20,787 nt of DNA, taken from CAZNRY01 sp964575675 (GTDB lineage: Bacteria > Eisenbacteria > RBG-16-71-46 > CAIMUX01 > VGJL01). This document shows, one piece after another, positions 14,273-20,787 of the stretch. The DNA lies in assembly GCA_964575675.1 (NCBI GenBank), contig CAZNRY010000056.1, positions 1 through 20,787 on the forward strand, in the 5' to 3' direction. Under the pieces are notes generated by a model. It searched no databases and had not been told where the DNA came from. It saw only the letters and a program-made list of their open reading frames with translations. A program made the position numbers and the translations under genes. The first letter of the stretch is position 1. Each line of letters opens with the position of its first letter.

Positions 14273-14873
14273 CGATCGTTTCGGAGAACTTGGCGAGGAG
14301 GAAGCGGAAGAGGGCGGTCTTCGACTTGCGGATCCTTCCGGCGTTGTTGACCCGCTCGACGGCCTTTCGGATGATCGCGCGCGGGTAGCGGTCGAGGATT
14401 CGTTCGATCTCAGTTCCGTCGGCCTCCGGGAGCATCGTCTGGATCGCGCCGCGAAGCTCCCCTTCCCCCTGACCCCCATCCCCCCCTTTGCTTGAAAAAG
14501 AAATAGCCGCTGCAGAGCTTTGCCTGCCATTGCTGCTCTCTTTGTCTTTCGCAGAAAGCCCTGCGTGCTCTTCTGCGGGAAGACCTGCGGCAGACCAGAA
14601 CCCGAGACGAACGGTCAAGTACGGAACGGGTGACAGGATCTCGACGAGCTTCACGTTCGAAAGACGAGTCACCCACGCTTGGATCGCGTCTTCCGGAACG
14701 GAGAGATCGTCGGCGAGCTGACTGCTCTTCCGGATCACGAGCCCATGGTCATTCGCGTGGATGACGAGTGCGAGGTACAGGATCACCGCGCGGCCGAGGG
14801 TCGTGGTCGGTGCACCAACCCGGAGCGGGGCGCCGAGCAGGGCTCGGGTTTGATTGACGATGAGGTGGGTCAT
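14256..14873 (-). CDS. winged-helix protein 1, replication-initiator-like
   Basis: A 205-residue protein starting MTHLIVNQTRALLGAPLRVG. Residues ~25-95 form a winged-helix domain (AVILYLALVIHANDHGLVI, then SQLADDLSVPEDAIQAWVTRL, wing SPVPYLTVRLGF). A low-complexity Ser/Gly/Glu linker (~100-140) follows. The C-terminal domain (~145-205) contains IERILDRYPRAIIRKAVERV and the motif RIRKSKTALFRFLLAKF shared with the next gene. The start at 14873 is fixed by a 4-base ATGA overlap with the XRE gene. From memory the C-terminal pattern loosely recalls DnaD-like domains ('IEEA...Yi..IL'), unverified. The pair of related proteins in one operon suggests a two-component DNA-binding complex, perhaps at the nearby repeat-rich control region. 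Confidence 0.7.
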   Translation of the reverse strand: MTHLIVNQTRALLGAPLRVGAPTTTLGRAVILYLALVIHANDHGLVIRKSSQLADDLSVPEDAIQAWVTRLSNVKLVEILSPVPYLTVRLGFWSAAGLPAEEHAGLSAKDKESSNGRQSSAAAISFSSKGGDGGQGEGELRGAIQTMLPEADGTEIERILDRYPRAIIRKAVERVNNAGRIRKSKTALFRFLLAKFSETIDVRDL

Positions 14874-15157
14874 GCGGGGCATGGATTCGTGGGTTCTTTC
14901 GGGTACGTGCAGTAGAGACCGGCGTAGAGGGACTCCGCGAGCGTGTCGAGCGCCTTCGCGAGCTTGAAGAGACACGGGACCGTGGGGAGAGCATGGCCAC
15001 GCTCCCACGCGGAGATCACCCCGCGGCCCTTGCCGAGAAGAGCGCCAAGCCTCCGCTGGGTGAGGCCGGCCTTGAGGCGGTATTCGCGGATCGTGTTGGG
15101 GAACCGCGCTGGGGTCTTTCCCCGACGGTGGGAGTACTGCGGTCGCATGTCCCTCAA
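14870..15157 (-). CDS. XRE-family helix-turn-helix regulator
   Basis: A 95-residue protein. Residues ~20-75 are a Cro/CI-type HTH: IREYRLKAGLTQRRLGALLG, then GVISAWERGHALPTVPCLFKLAKAL. These carry the LTQ...LA..LG turn and the S-x-WERG recognition-helix ending typical of XRE regulators. Start is at 15157 or, three codons in, at 15148. It is the first gene of the minus-strand operon (ATGA overlap with the winged-helix gene). It faces the recombinase unit across a 150-base control region rich in inverted repeats. By the usual logic of phage and plasmid immunity regions, it probably represses its own operon and/or the recombinase (inference). Confidence 0.88.
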   Translation of the reverse strand: MRDMRPQYSHRRGKTPARFPNTIREYRLKAGLTQRRLGALLGKGRGVISAWERGHALPTVPCLFKLAKALDTLAESLYAGLYCTYPKEPTNPCPA

Positions 15158-15308
15158 GATACCGACCCGAAGAAAAACCGAAAAGAGGGGGTAAGGTCGG
15201 GGATTCCGGACATCCTGTGGAGAACTCTCGGATGTCCACAGAAACGCTTGGGATTCGGGACCTCACCCCCTCTGTGAGACTCGTCCCGAAGCTGGGAGCA
15301 TTCCGGCC
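15158..15308. promoter_or_regulatory. divergent control region with nested dyads (operator, attachment or origin candidate)
   Basis: Between the XRE gene and the recombinase unit. An outer imperfect inverted repeat GAGGGGGTAAGGTC (15185-15198) and GACCTCACCCCCTC (15259-15272) has 13 of 14 pairs matching. A central inverted repeat CTGTGGA/TCCACAG (15215-15221, 15235-15241) shares nearly the same axis (~15228). A further pair GGACATCC/GGATGTCC lies at 15208-15215 and 15230-15237. A direct repeat GGGATTC(C/G)GGAC occurs at 15200 and 15250, exactly 50 bases apart. TGTGGAGAA (15216-15224, reverse strand) differs by one base from a DnaA box. Promoter hexamers are not clear. Confidence 0.6.
15195..15221 (+). 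repeat. 27-base motif, copy 1 (upstream of the recombinase unit)
   Basis: AGGTCGG, seven variable bases, then GGACATCCTGTGGA. It matches 21 of 27 bases with 17259-17285 downstream of the recombinase, in the same orientation. The two copies therefore flank the short ORF plus recombinase. Confidence 0.5.
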
Positions 15309-15503
15309 ATGGAAACGATGTTCCTGCCACAGAAGGCCCTCGATGACCTCAAAGCGATCCACCGACGCAAGACCGGCGAGGTCTTGTCCGACCATGAAGC
15401 ACGGGAGATGGGTAACCGTCTCCTTCGGGTATTCGGCATTCTCCTGCGCCCCCCGGAATCGCAAAAGCGGCCCGAAAGTTCGAACCCAGTCCCGTTTGAC
15501 TGA
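15309..15503 (+). CDS. short protein upstream of the serine recombinase
   Basis: A 64-residue protein starting METMFLPQKALDDLKAIHRR. The helical motif 'ALDDLKAIHRRKTGEVLSDHEAREMGNRLLRVF' spans most of it and ends in a short tail. From memory, small ORFs with the pattern 'IYKKEFGEEISDEEA-x-EM-x-x-RLL' commonly precede serine recombinases in Patescibacteria; I cannot check this. It ends 51 bases before the recombinase start, with no promoter or terminator between, so the two are probably co-transcribed. GGGAG at ~15294-15298 is a distant ribosome-binding candidate. It may be a helper or directionality factor, which is inference. Confidence 0.62.
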   Translation: METMFLPQKALDDLKAIHRRKTGEVLSDHEAREMGNRLLRVFGILLRPPESQKRPESSNPVPFD

Positions 15504-15554
15504 TGGACCCTCCGCCCTTTACGATACCTTTCTCGACTACCTAACCTTGCATTC

Positions 15555-17213
15555 TTGCCCGGCTACATCCTCTACGCCCGCAAATCCTCAGAATCCGAGG
15601 ACCGCCAGGTCCTCTCAATCGGTTCGCAGATTCGAGAACTTCAAGACCTCGCCCGTTCGCGTGGTCTGGACGTCGTCTCCGTACTCTCGGAGGCGAAATC
15701 CGCGAAGGCACCGGGACGCCCCATCTTCAGCCAAATGCTGAGCGAGATCCGGCGCGGTCGCGTCCAAGGGATCCTCTGCTGGAAGCTCGACCGTCTGGCA
15801 AGGAATCCAGTGGACGGCGGCGCGCTGATTTGGGCGCTCGACCAAGGCAAGCTTACGGACATCGTCACACGCGACAAGACCTTTTCGAACCGCGGAGACG
15901 AGAAGTTCTGGATGCAGCTCGAGTTCGGCATGGCCAAGAAGTACGTCGACGATCTCTCGGACAACGTGAAACGGGGGAACCGCGCGAAGCTGGAGCAGGG
16001 GTGGCTTCCTGGCATCCCGCCCTTGGGGTACGTCAACGATCTCGCGACAAAGACCATCATCCCGGACCCGGAGCGCTTTCGGATTGTGCGCGGAATGTGG
16101 GATTCGGTGCTCTCCGGTCGTTCACCCGCAGAGGTCGTCGCGACGGCAAACGGGGACTGGGGGCTCCGCACTCGCCGCGAGCACCGGCGTGGAGGGAAGC
16201 CGCTCACCGCCACGAACTTCTACCTCATGCTGTCGAACCCGTTCTACTACGGACTGATCGTCCGGAACGGAGAGAGTTACGCCGGGGCGCACACCCCGAT
16301 GATCTCCCGCGACGAATTCGAACGCGTGCAGGAGCTCCTGGGCAGACCGAACCGCCGGCACCACAAACGCTATCTCTTCGCATTCACCGGGCTCATCCGC
16401 TGCGGCGAGTGCAGCGCCATGATCACGGCCGAGGAGAAGGTGAACCGTTACGGCAGTCGCTACGTGTACTACCGCTGTACGAAACGGAAGCGTGGCACGT
16501 CATGCGGTCAGCGCACGATTCGTGCCGAGCGCCTTGAGGACCGCATCTGCGCGCTTCTCGCGAACGTGGCGATCGACGACGATTACACCACTTGGGCCGT
16601 CGAGAATCTCCGACACATCCATCAACGCGAAAGCCACGTGCGCCACGAGACGGGCAAGTCCGTCCATTCAGCGCTGCTCGCCGTCGACGGACAGATTGCG
16701 AGCCTCCTTGACCTCCGGCTTCGAGGACTGGTGAGCGACGAAGAGTACGCGATGAAGAAGCAGGCTCTCGTTACCGAGCAGATTCGGCTGAAGGAGCACC
16801 GCACGGACACGGAGGGGCGGGCGGCACGATGGTTAGAACTTTGTGAGAGGGCGTTTCTCTTCGCAAATCAGGCCCCAAGACGATTCCGCGAGGGCGGACC
16901 GGAGGAAAAGCGTCAAATACTCGTCGCGCTTGGTTCGAACTTCGTTCTGCGTGATCGCGTTCTTACGCTGGAACCCCAGAAGCCCTTTCTGCTCATCGCG
17001 AAAGGCGCACAAACACTGGCTCGGAGCAAGCACTCCGGAATTGCCTCCGTGGCGAACACGCCTGCGAATCAAGCCTACCGAGCGGTGACCACCGTTTGGG
17101 GTGCCCTAGTTGACGGGATGCGCACCTTTTTCCAAGAGCATCCGGATCTCATCCAATGGCCACGGTTCTGTTTGCAGGGAAAGGACGTCAAAGAACACCG
17201 ACCGCTTTCATGA
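15555..17213 (+). CDS. large serine recombinase (site-specific integrase/resolvase family)
   Basis: A 552-residue protein. The N-terminal resolvase domain (~1-150) has catalytic Ser11 in YARKSSESEDRQ and the Arg-rich helix motif WKLDRLARNP. The 'Recombinase' domain (~155-275) includes GYVNDLATKTIIPDPE and LSNPFYYGLIVRNGE. A zinc ribbon has C283, C286, C308 and C317 (C-x2-C-x21-C-x8-C), followed by a coiled-coil-prone C-terminal region. All key residues are intact. The frame is open upstream only to a TGA at 15501. No ATG is in frame near the domain start, so the TTG at 15555 (reading M-PGYILYARKS) is the best start. It should catalyse strand exchange between short attachment sites; candidate repeats flank it at 15195-15221 and 17259-17285. 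It probably mobilises, or once mobilised, this module. Confidence 0.92.
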   Translation: MPGYILYARKSSESEDRQVLSIGSQIRELQDLARSRGLDVVSVLSEAKSAKAPGRPIFSQMLSEIRRGRVQGILCWKLDRLARNPVDGGALIWALDQGKLTDIVTRDKTFSNRGDEKFWMQLEFGMAKKYVDDLSDNVKRGNRAKLEQGWLPGIPPLGYVNDLATKTIIPDPERFRIVRGMWDSVLSGRSPAEVVATANGDWGLRTRREHRRGGKPLTATNFYLMLSNPFYYGLIVRNGESYAGAHTPMISRDEFERVQELLGRPNRRHHKRYLFAFTGLIRCGECSAMITAEEKVNRYGSRYVYYRCTKRKRGTSCGQRTIRAERLEDRICALLANVAIDDDYTTWAVENLRHIHQRESHVRHETGKSVHSALLAVDGQIASLLDLRLRGLVSDEEYAMKKQALVTEQIRLKEHRTDTEGRAARWLELCERAFLFANQAPRRFREGGPEEKRQILVALGSNFVLRDRVLTLEPQKPFLLIAKGAQTLARSKHSGIASVANTPANQAYRAVTTVWGALVDGMRTFFQEHPDLIQWPRFCLQGKDVKEHRPLS

Positions 17214-17258
17214 GGCAGGATACCGGTGGCGACCGAGACCCGCTAGGTGGGGGGACGA

Positions 17259-17285
17259 GGTCGGCGTCCCAGGACATCCCGTGGA
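17259..17285 (+). repeat. 27-base motif, copy 2 (downstream of the recombinase)
   Basis: GGTCGGCGTCCCA then GGACATCCCGTGGA, 21 of 27 bases as in 15195-15221, with a G-rich run just upstream in both. It lies 45 bases after the recombinase stop. It could be an attachment-site half, a regulator-binding site, or a leftover of a decayed copy of the control region. Confidence 0.45.
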
Positions 17286-17295
17286 TGCCCGCCTG

Positions 17296-17395
17296 ACCCT
17301 ATCTCATCGTCGGCTGCGGCCGCTGGCCGCGGGGACTCTTGAACGGCACGAACTCAAGGAGCGGCGGAACTCGCGCAGGTCCAGCAGTTCCTCGC
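17296..17395 (-). pseudogene. decayed N-terminal fragment of the small gene at 12113
   Basis: The minus strand reads CTGCGCGAGTTCCGCCGC and, after a short deletion, CTTGAGTTCGTGCCGTTC and AAGAGTCCCCGCGG. These encode L-R-E-F-R-R and L-E-F-V-P-F-K-S-P-R-G. They correspond to LRQFRR...ALEFIPFDSPRG of the intact gene, with ~18 bases lost between the blocks and a shifted frame. Beyond this, similarity continues weakly (GATGAGATAGGGTCA against GGGAGGATAGTCA). It is broken and not translatable as a unit. Confidence 0.6.
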
Positions 17396-17404
17396 TGAAG
17401 AGCG

Positions 17405-17560
17405 ACCGTCAGGGCGGGGTTTCGGGATCTGCGAGCCAGCCCGGCCGACGGCACCGCCGCACCTGGCACTCGGCTACATAGGAGAGACCGGCACTGACTC
17501 CACATGCTCGATGCACTGGCGGTGGAGCGTATCGGTGTGATGCGAGAGCTGGCGGACGGT
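17405..17560 (+). pseudogene. decayed C-terminal fragment of a RuvC-like gene
   Basis: The plus strand aligns with the 3' third of RuvC 1. GGGTTTCGGGATCTGCGA matches its GGATTTCGGAGTCTGAAG (FRSLK). ACCGCCGCACCTGGCACTCG matches the PPHPVF stretch. TGACTCCACATGCTCGATGC matches TGGCTCCACATGTTTGACGC (WLHMFDA). The Trp codon has become TGA and single-base shifts break the frame. It lies head-to-head with the other fragment, whereas the intact genes are tail-to-tail, so the copy has been rearranged. The rest of 17214-17677 holds no gene or clear terminator; GCGGCC-GCT-GGCCGC (17316-17330) is a hairpin without a T-run. Confidence 0.6.
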
Positions 17561-17677
17561 GGGTCCCCGGGAGGTTCCCGTAGGCCGAGGCCGTCAGGCA
17601 TGGTAGACTTTTTCCGGCCCGAAGATGTCCGGCTTCATATGATCGAGGGGGAGGCTCGGCGGGAAGGAGATCCGAAC

Positions 17678-20600
17678 ATGAAATCGATCGCATGGCGTGC
17701 GCTCCTGGCCGGGTGCCTGCTCGCCGCCCTGCTGTCGGGTTCTGCGCTTGCCCTGTCGGTGAAGAATCTCGAGTTTTCTGTCGACGGCGTGCTGCCGTCC
17801 GCAGACGAGGACATCGAATTCTTCAACAACACCGGCTACCCGGAGACGGCCCTCTACTCAGTGAGCGACGGGTTCCTTCACCAGCGGACCCTTGCCGTGA
17901 ATGGAAACGCGAGCTACTTCTATCCGCGGGTGGAACTCACCGGCGGAGCCTTTGATCCGCATCAGACAGTGACGGTCGAGGCGCGCGTCCGCGTGACGGC
18001 GATCACCACCGGGCAGAACGACACTGCCGGCGGGGCGTACTTTCAGGTGTTCGACGGTGCCAACAACTACGGCGTCTTTTTCCGTCCCGAAGGCGTGGAA
18101 CTCCTCGACGGGCCGACGGGCCGCGTCATCCTCGACTCGCTTGACGTCGCCTCCTTCCACACCTACACGCTGGTTTCTCCGGGCGAGTCCACGGAGTACA
18201 CGCTCCTTATCGACGGCGAGCCGGTCTTCACGGGGGAGGCGCCGCTGACGGCGTTGAACGGATTCGATTTCGGGGACGGATTCAGTGATGTGGGGGCCGG
18301 CGCGGACGCGGATTGGGACTACATCCGGGCGGAGCAGGATGCGGTCGATCCCACTCTCGTCGCGTACTGGCCCTTCGACGAGGGGGCGGGTGCGATCGCC
18401 GGTGACTGGTCGGGCAACGGGCACGACGGGAGCCTGGTGGGTGCCACGTGGACGGAAGGCGTCGCCGCCAGCGGCGTGGCCTTCGATGGCGTGGATGACT
18501 ACGTCTTGGTCTCCGACGACGACGCGCTCGACGACACGGATGCGCTCACCCTTGCTCTCTGGGCGAACTTCCGAACCTTCGGCACGCCGGGATCCTGCGG
18601 CCCTGACTGCATGCCGCTCCTGACCAAGTGGTACTCGACCGGATGGCCGCCCCCGCGGAACTCCTATCATCTCGTGGAGAGCGGCGGGAGCCTCGGATTC
18701 TCCGTCGCTGATGCCGCGGACAATTACGGCGAACTCTCTGCGCCCCATGCCATGCTCTCCGGGCGATGGCACCACATCGCGGTGACCTTTGCGTCCGGAC
18801 AGACCCGCATCTTCGTCGATGGCACGCCGATCGCCGATGCGATGCTCCCGGTTTCTTCCATCCGGAATTCCACCGAACCGCTTCGGATCGGCGACTGGTT
18901 CCACTCGTACAATCCCTCGTACCGGACCTTCGACGGCACGATGGACGAGATCCGGATCTACGACCGGGCGCTCACTCCCGATGAGATCGGCGAGCTGTAT
19001 CGGTCCGTTGTTCCGGGCCTCGCGGCCTATTGGCCGTTCGATGAAGGCAGCGGCAGCATCGCGTCCGACGGGTCCGGGCACGGCCATGACGGCACCGTTA
19101 CCGGAGCCGCGTGGATTCCCGGCGTCCGCGGGTCTGCCCTTGAGTTCGACGGCGACGACTTCGTCGATGTCGGCAGCATGCTCGTGCTCCCGGCGAACCC
19201 GGTCGCCTTCAGCATCACCGCCTGGATCCGGACCACGAAGGAACGCGGGACGGTCTTCGTCCAGACGACTCCCGGTGAGACGGGATCGGACGTCAACCAT
19301 CACCTCATGGCGGCTCATTTCGACGAGTATCCGCCGACTGGCGGCGGGAGTTCATTCGCTGGCACCCTGTTGGACGACCAGTGGCACCATGTCGCGGTTG
19401 TCGTAGAGAACGGCGTGCGTCGGCTTTACGTCGACGGCGCCCCGGATGGGGAAGACCCCCAAGAGATCTACGCTGGAGCCACGCCCGACCACGTGCGGAT
19501 CGGCGACCGGAACGGATGGATGCCGGAACTCTACGGCTTCGAGGGCGGGATCGATGAGGTCCGGATCTATGACCGGGCGTTGAGACTGGAGGAGGTCCAC
19601 GATCTCTTTTCCTCCATCGAGCCACCGCCTCCCGACCCCGGCACTGTCTCGGGCGTCGTGCGCGATTCCCTCGGACAGGCGATCACGCAAGCTCTCGTTG
19701 AGGTTCTTCAGGATACCGAGGTCATTGCATCGACGACATCGGGCGAGGGTGGACGATATATGCTCACCGTGGCGCCAGGCGTGTATTCCCTTCGCGCTGA
19801 AGCCGCGGATCACCTCCGGGCGACGGTTCCCGATATCCTTGTCCGGAGCAACCAGGATACGCTTGTCAACCTAACGCTTGGCCGGATCCTCGCTGGCGAC
19901 CCGGACCATCCGCCCGACCATCTGACCGCGTGGCGCCTCGGTGAGAGCCACGACACTTCCTGGGAATGCGAGTCCGATGAGGTCGACGCCGTCACGGTCG
20001 AATTCAGCGCCGATGGAGATAACTGGACCGTCCTCGCCACCAATCTCCCCTCAGACGGCACGCTGTCGTGGATCTTGACCCCCGCTGCCGAAGTGAGCAC
20101 TACAGACGCCCGACTCCGCTTCACAGCCTACGATGTCAACGGGGTCACGCTTGGCCAGCGTCTTGGCGAGTCCTTCGCCCTCTATCACGACACCGATGTG
20201 CTGATCAGGCCGGATCGGCATGTGTTCGCCTGGCCCGAGGCACCAGTGCCGCCGGGGACGGCTAAGTACAGAATTGACTTTGCCACGGACGGGCAGAGTT
20301 CATGCCACCCCCCTCAGCAGCTTCACAAGTATACGAACGAACCGACGCCGTATTATCAGTTTCCACAGGCGGTCTGGGATGACTTGCAGGTTGACCGCTG
20401 GGGATATCGAGTGATGGCACTTGATGAGAATGGCGGCACGCTCGGCGAGGTGGTGTCGGACATCCCCTTCGTCCTTTGCGACATCCGGCAGATCGGATCT
20501 AGCAATCCGGATGACAGGCCGGTCCTCCTCATCCACGGACTCACCGCGGATGCTAGCACCTGGACAGATCCCGAGAACGAAATCGGTCAGATTCTCGAGC

Positions 20601-20787
20601 AAGATACCTTCGGCTTCGCTCCCTGGGTCTTCGAGTATCCCTCTATTGGCCACATTCCAGAAGCGGCAGCCGGACTCGGCCGTGCCCTGGAGTTCGCCCT
20701 GGCTCGGCAGGCGCCTGAGGCACGAGCAGACCTCATCGGCCACCGCAAGGGGCGGCCCGTTTGCCGCCGCCTCCTCCTAGAATTCGC
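17678..20787 (+). CDS. very large secreted LamG protein with C-terminal lipase-like hydrolase domain (3' partial)
   Basis: The frame is open for 1036 codons and runs off the window. AAGGAGA (17664-17670) seven bases upstream and a signal peptide (ALLAGCLLAALLSGSALAL) fix the start. Residues ~40-215 look like a first concanavalin-like domain. Two LamG/laminin-G-like domains follow (~228-445, VAYWPFDEGAGAIAGDWSGN ... MDEIRIYDRALTPDE; ~447-645, AYWPFDEGSGSIASDGSGHG ... IDEVRIYDRALRLEE). Then come a carboxypeptidase-regulatory-like domain (~651-735, GTVSGVVRDSLGQAITQALV), a Fn3-like module (~741-838), a further beta domain and an alpha/beta hydrolase start (VLLIHGLTADASTW, ~948). The expected nucleophile elbow reads GHRKGRP instead of GHSxGG. 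It is exported and probably surface-attached or released, binding glycans or matrix; the hydrolase would act on esters (inference). The decayed fragments upstream share its reading frame by chance. Confidence 0.85.
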   Translation, partial: MKSIAWRALLAGCLLAALLSGSALALSVKNLEFSVDGVLPSADEDIEFFNNTGYPETALYSVSDGFLHQRTLAVNGNASYFYPRVELTGGAFDPHQTVTVEARVRVTAITTGQNDTAGGAYFQVFDGANNYGVFFRPEGVELLDGPTGRVILDSLDVASFHTYTLVSPGESTEYTLLIDGEPVFTGEAPLTALNGFDFGDGFSDVGAGADADWDYIRAEQDAVDPTLVAYWPFDEGAGAIAGDWSGNGHDGSLVGATWTEGVAASGVAFDGVDDYVLVSDDDALDDTDALTLALWANFRTFGTPGSCGPDCMPLLTKWYSTGWPPPRNSYHLVESGGSLGFSVADAADNYGELSAPHAMLSGRWHHIAVTFASGQTRIFVDGTPIADAMLPVSSIRNSTEPLRIGDWFHSYNPSYRTFDGTMDEIRIYDRALTPDEIGELYRSVVPGLAAYWPFDEGSGSIASDGSGHGHDGTVTGAAWIPGVRGSALEFDGDDFVDVGSMLVLPANPVAFSITAWIRTTKERGTVFVQTTPGETGSDVNHHLMAAHFDEYPPTGGGSSFAGTLLDDQWHHVAVVVENGVRRLYVDGAPDGEDPQEIYAGATPDHVRIGDRNGWMPELYGFEGGIDEVRIYDRALRLEEVHDLFSSIEPPPPDPGTVSGVVRDSLGQAITQALVEVLQDTEVIASTTSGEGGRYMLTVAPGVYSLRAEAADHLRATVPDILVRSNQDTLVNLTLGRILAGDPDHPPDHLTAWRLGESHDTSWECESDEVDAVTVEFSADGDNWTVLATNLPSDGTLSWILTPAAEVSTTDARLRFTAYDVNGVTLGQRLGESFALYHDTDVLIRPDRHVFAWPEAPVPPGTAKYRIDFATDGQSSCHPPQQLHKYTNEPTPYYQFPQAVWDDLQVDRWGYRVMALDENGGTLGEVVSDIPFVLCDIRQIGSSNPDDRPVLLIHGLTADASTWTDPENEIGQILEQDTFGFAPWVFEYPSIGHIPEAAAGLGRALEFALARQAPEARADLIGHRKGRPVCRRLLLEF

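Noticed and set aside
15501..15560. Programmed frameshift joining the short ORF to the recombinase
   Set aside because: The short ORF ends 51 bases before the recombinase start and the recombinase domain begins normally at its own TTG, with no slippery sequence seen.
17316..17330. GCGGCC-GCT-GGCCGC hairpin as the recombinase terminator
   Set aside because: No T-run follows and it lies within the decayed gene fragment, ~100 bases after the stop.
17299..17601. Minus-strand 100-codon frame as a real gene
   Set aside because: Only the LEFVPFKSPRG part is meaningful and it is a broken piece of the gene at 12113; the rest is antisense to the RuvC remnant.
1..20787. CRISPR arrays, tRNA or rRNA genes
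   Set aside because: No regularly spaced repeats and no tRNA-like T-arm/anticodon folds or rRNA sequence were recognised.
1..20787. Alternative genetic code with TGA recoded (known in some Patescibacteria)
   Set aside because: Many well-identified genes end in TGA at the expected lengths, including the ATGA overlaps.
20776..20787. GAATTC near the end as a cloning-vector junction
   Set aside because: A single EcoRI-type hexamer is expected by chance and no vector sequence follows.

Overview
The window is GC-rich, standard-code bacterial DNA (TGA is used as a stop throughout). The best guess is a member of the Patescibacteria (CPR) or a metagenomic neighbour. Supporting this from memory of families are the two stand-alone response regulators, the large serine recombinase with a short helper-like ORF just upstream, and the small membrane-anchored protein with a PsbP-like domain. 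Two large secreted proteins point the other way: one ends in a FlgD-Ig/type IX secretion-like C-terminus typical of the FCB group. The lineage is therefore inferred, not shown.

Layout. (1) 1-1803, minus strand: a two-gene regulatory pair (STAS-like plus GHKL ATPase protein, then a DUF4325 STAS-like protein with a C-terminal winged helix, cut by the window edge) and a DUF3892 protein. (2) 1804-2308: a non-coding stretch with a perfect operator-like palindrome, an extended -10 promoter and a long leader. (3) 2309-7953, plus strand: a tight operon of methyltransferase, PaaK/CapK-like adenylate-forming enzyme, small membrane protein, hybrid-free 7TM-GAF histidine kinase and two single-domain response regulators. 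(4) 8072-11982: an anchored PsbP-like protein and a 1043-residue secreted M23/LGFP/FG-GAP repeat protein, closed by a clear intrinsic terminator. (5) 12113-17213: an apparent mobile or formerly mobile module. It has a small plus-strand gene, then a minus-strand operon (XRE regulator, two related winged-helix proteins, two RuvC-like resolvases) and, divergently, a short ORF plus a large serine recombinase. (6) 17214-17677: no intact gene, but decayed pieces of the small plus-strand gene and of the first RuvC gene, and a second copy of a 27-base motif from the XRE/recombinase control region. (7) 17678-20787: a very large secreted LamG protein ending, at the window edge, in a lipase-like alpha/beta hydrolase domain.

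Most interesting is region 5-6. Two RuvC-like genes (one with Asn in place of the third acidic/His metal ligand) are separated by a 120-base sequence that can fold into a compact multi-stem junction. They share an operon with two paralogous replication-initiator-like winged-helix proteins and lie next to a serine recombinase. The same module has left wreckage downstream of the recombinase. This suggests a self-contained integrating or replicating element built on paired RuvC nucleases. No function is proven from sequence alone.
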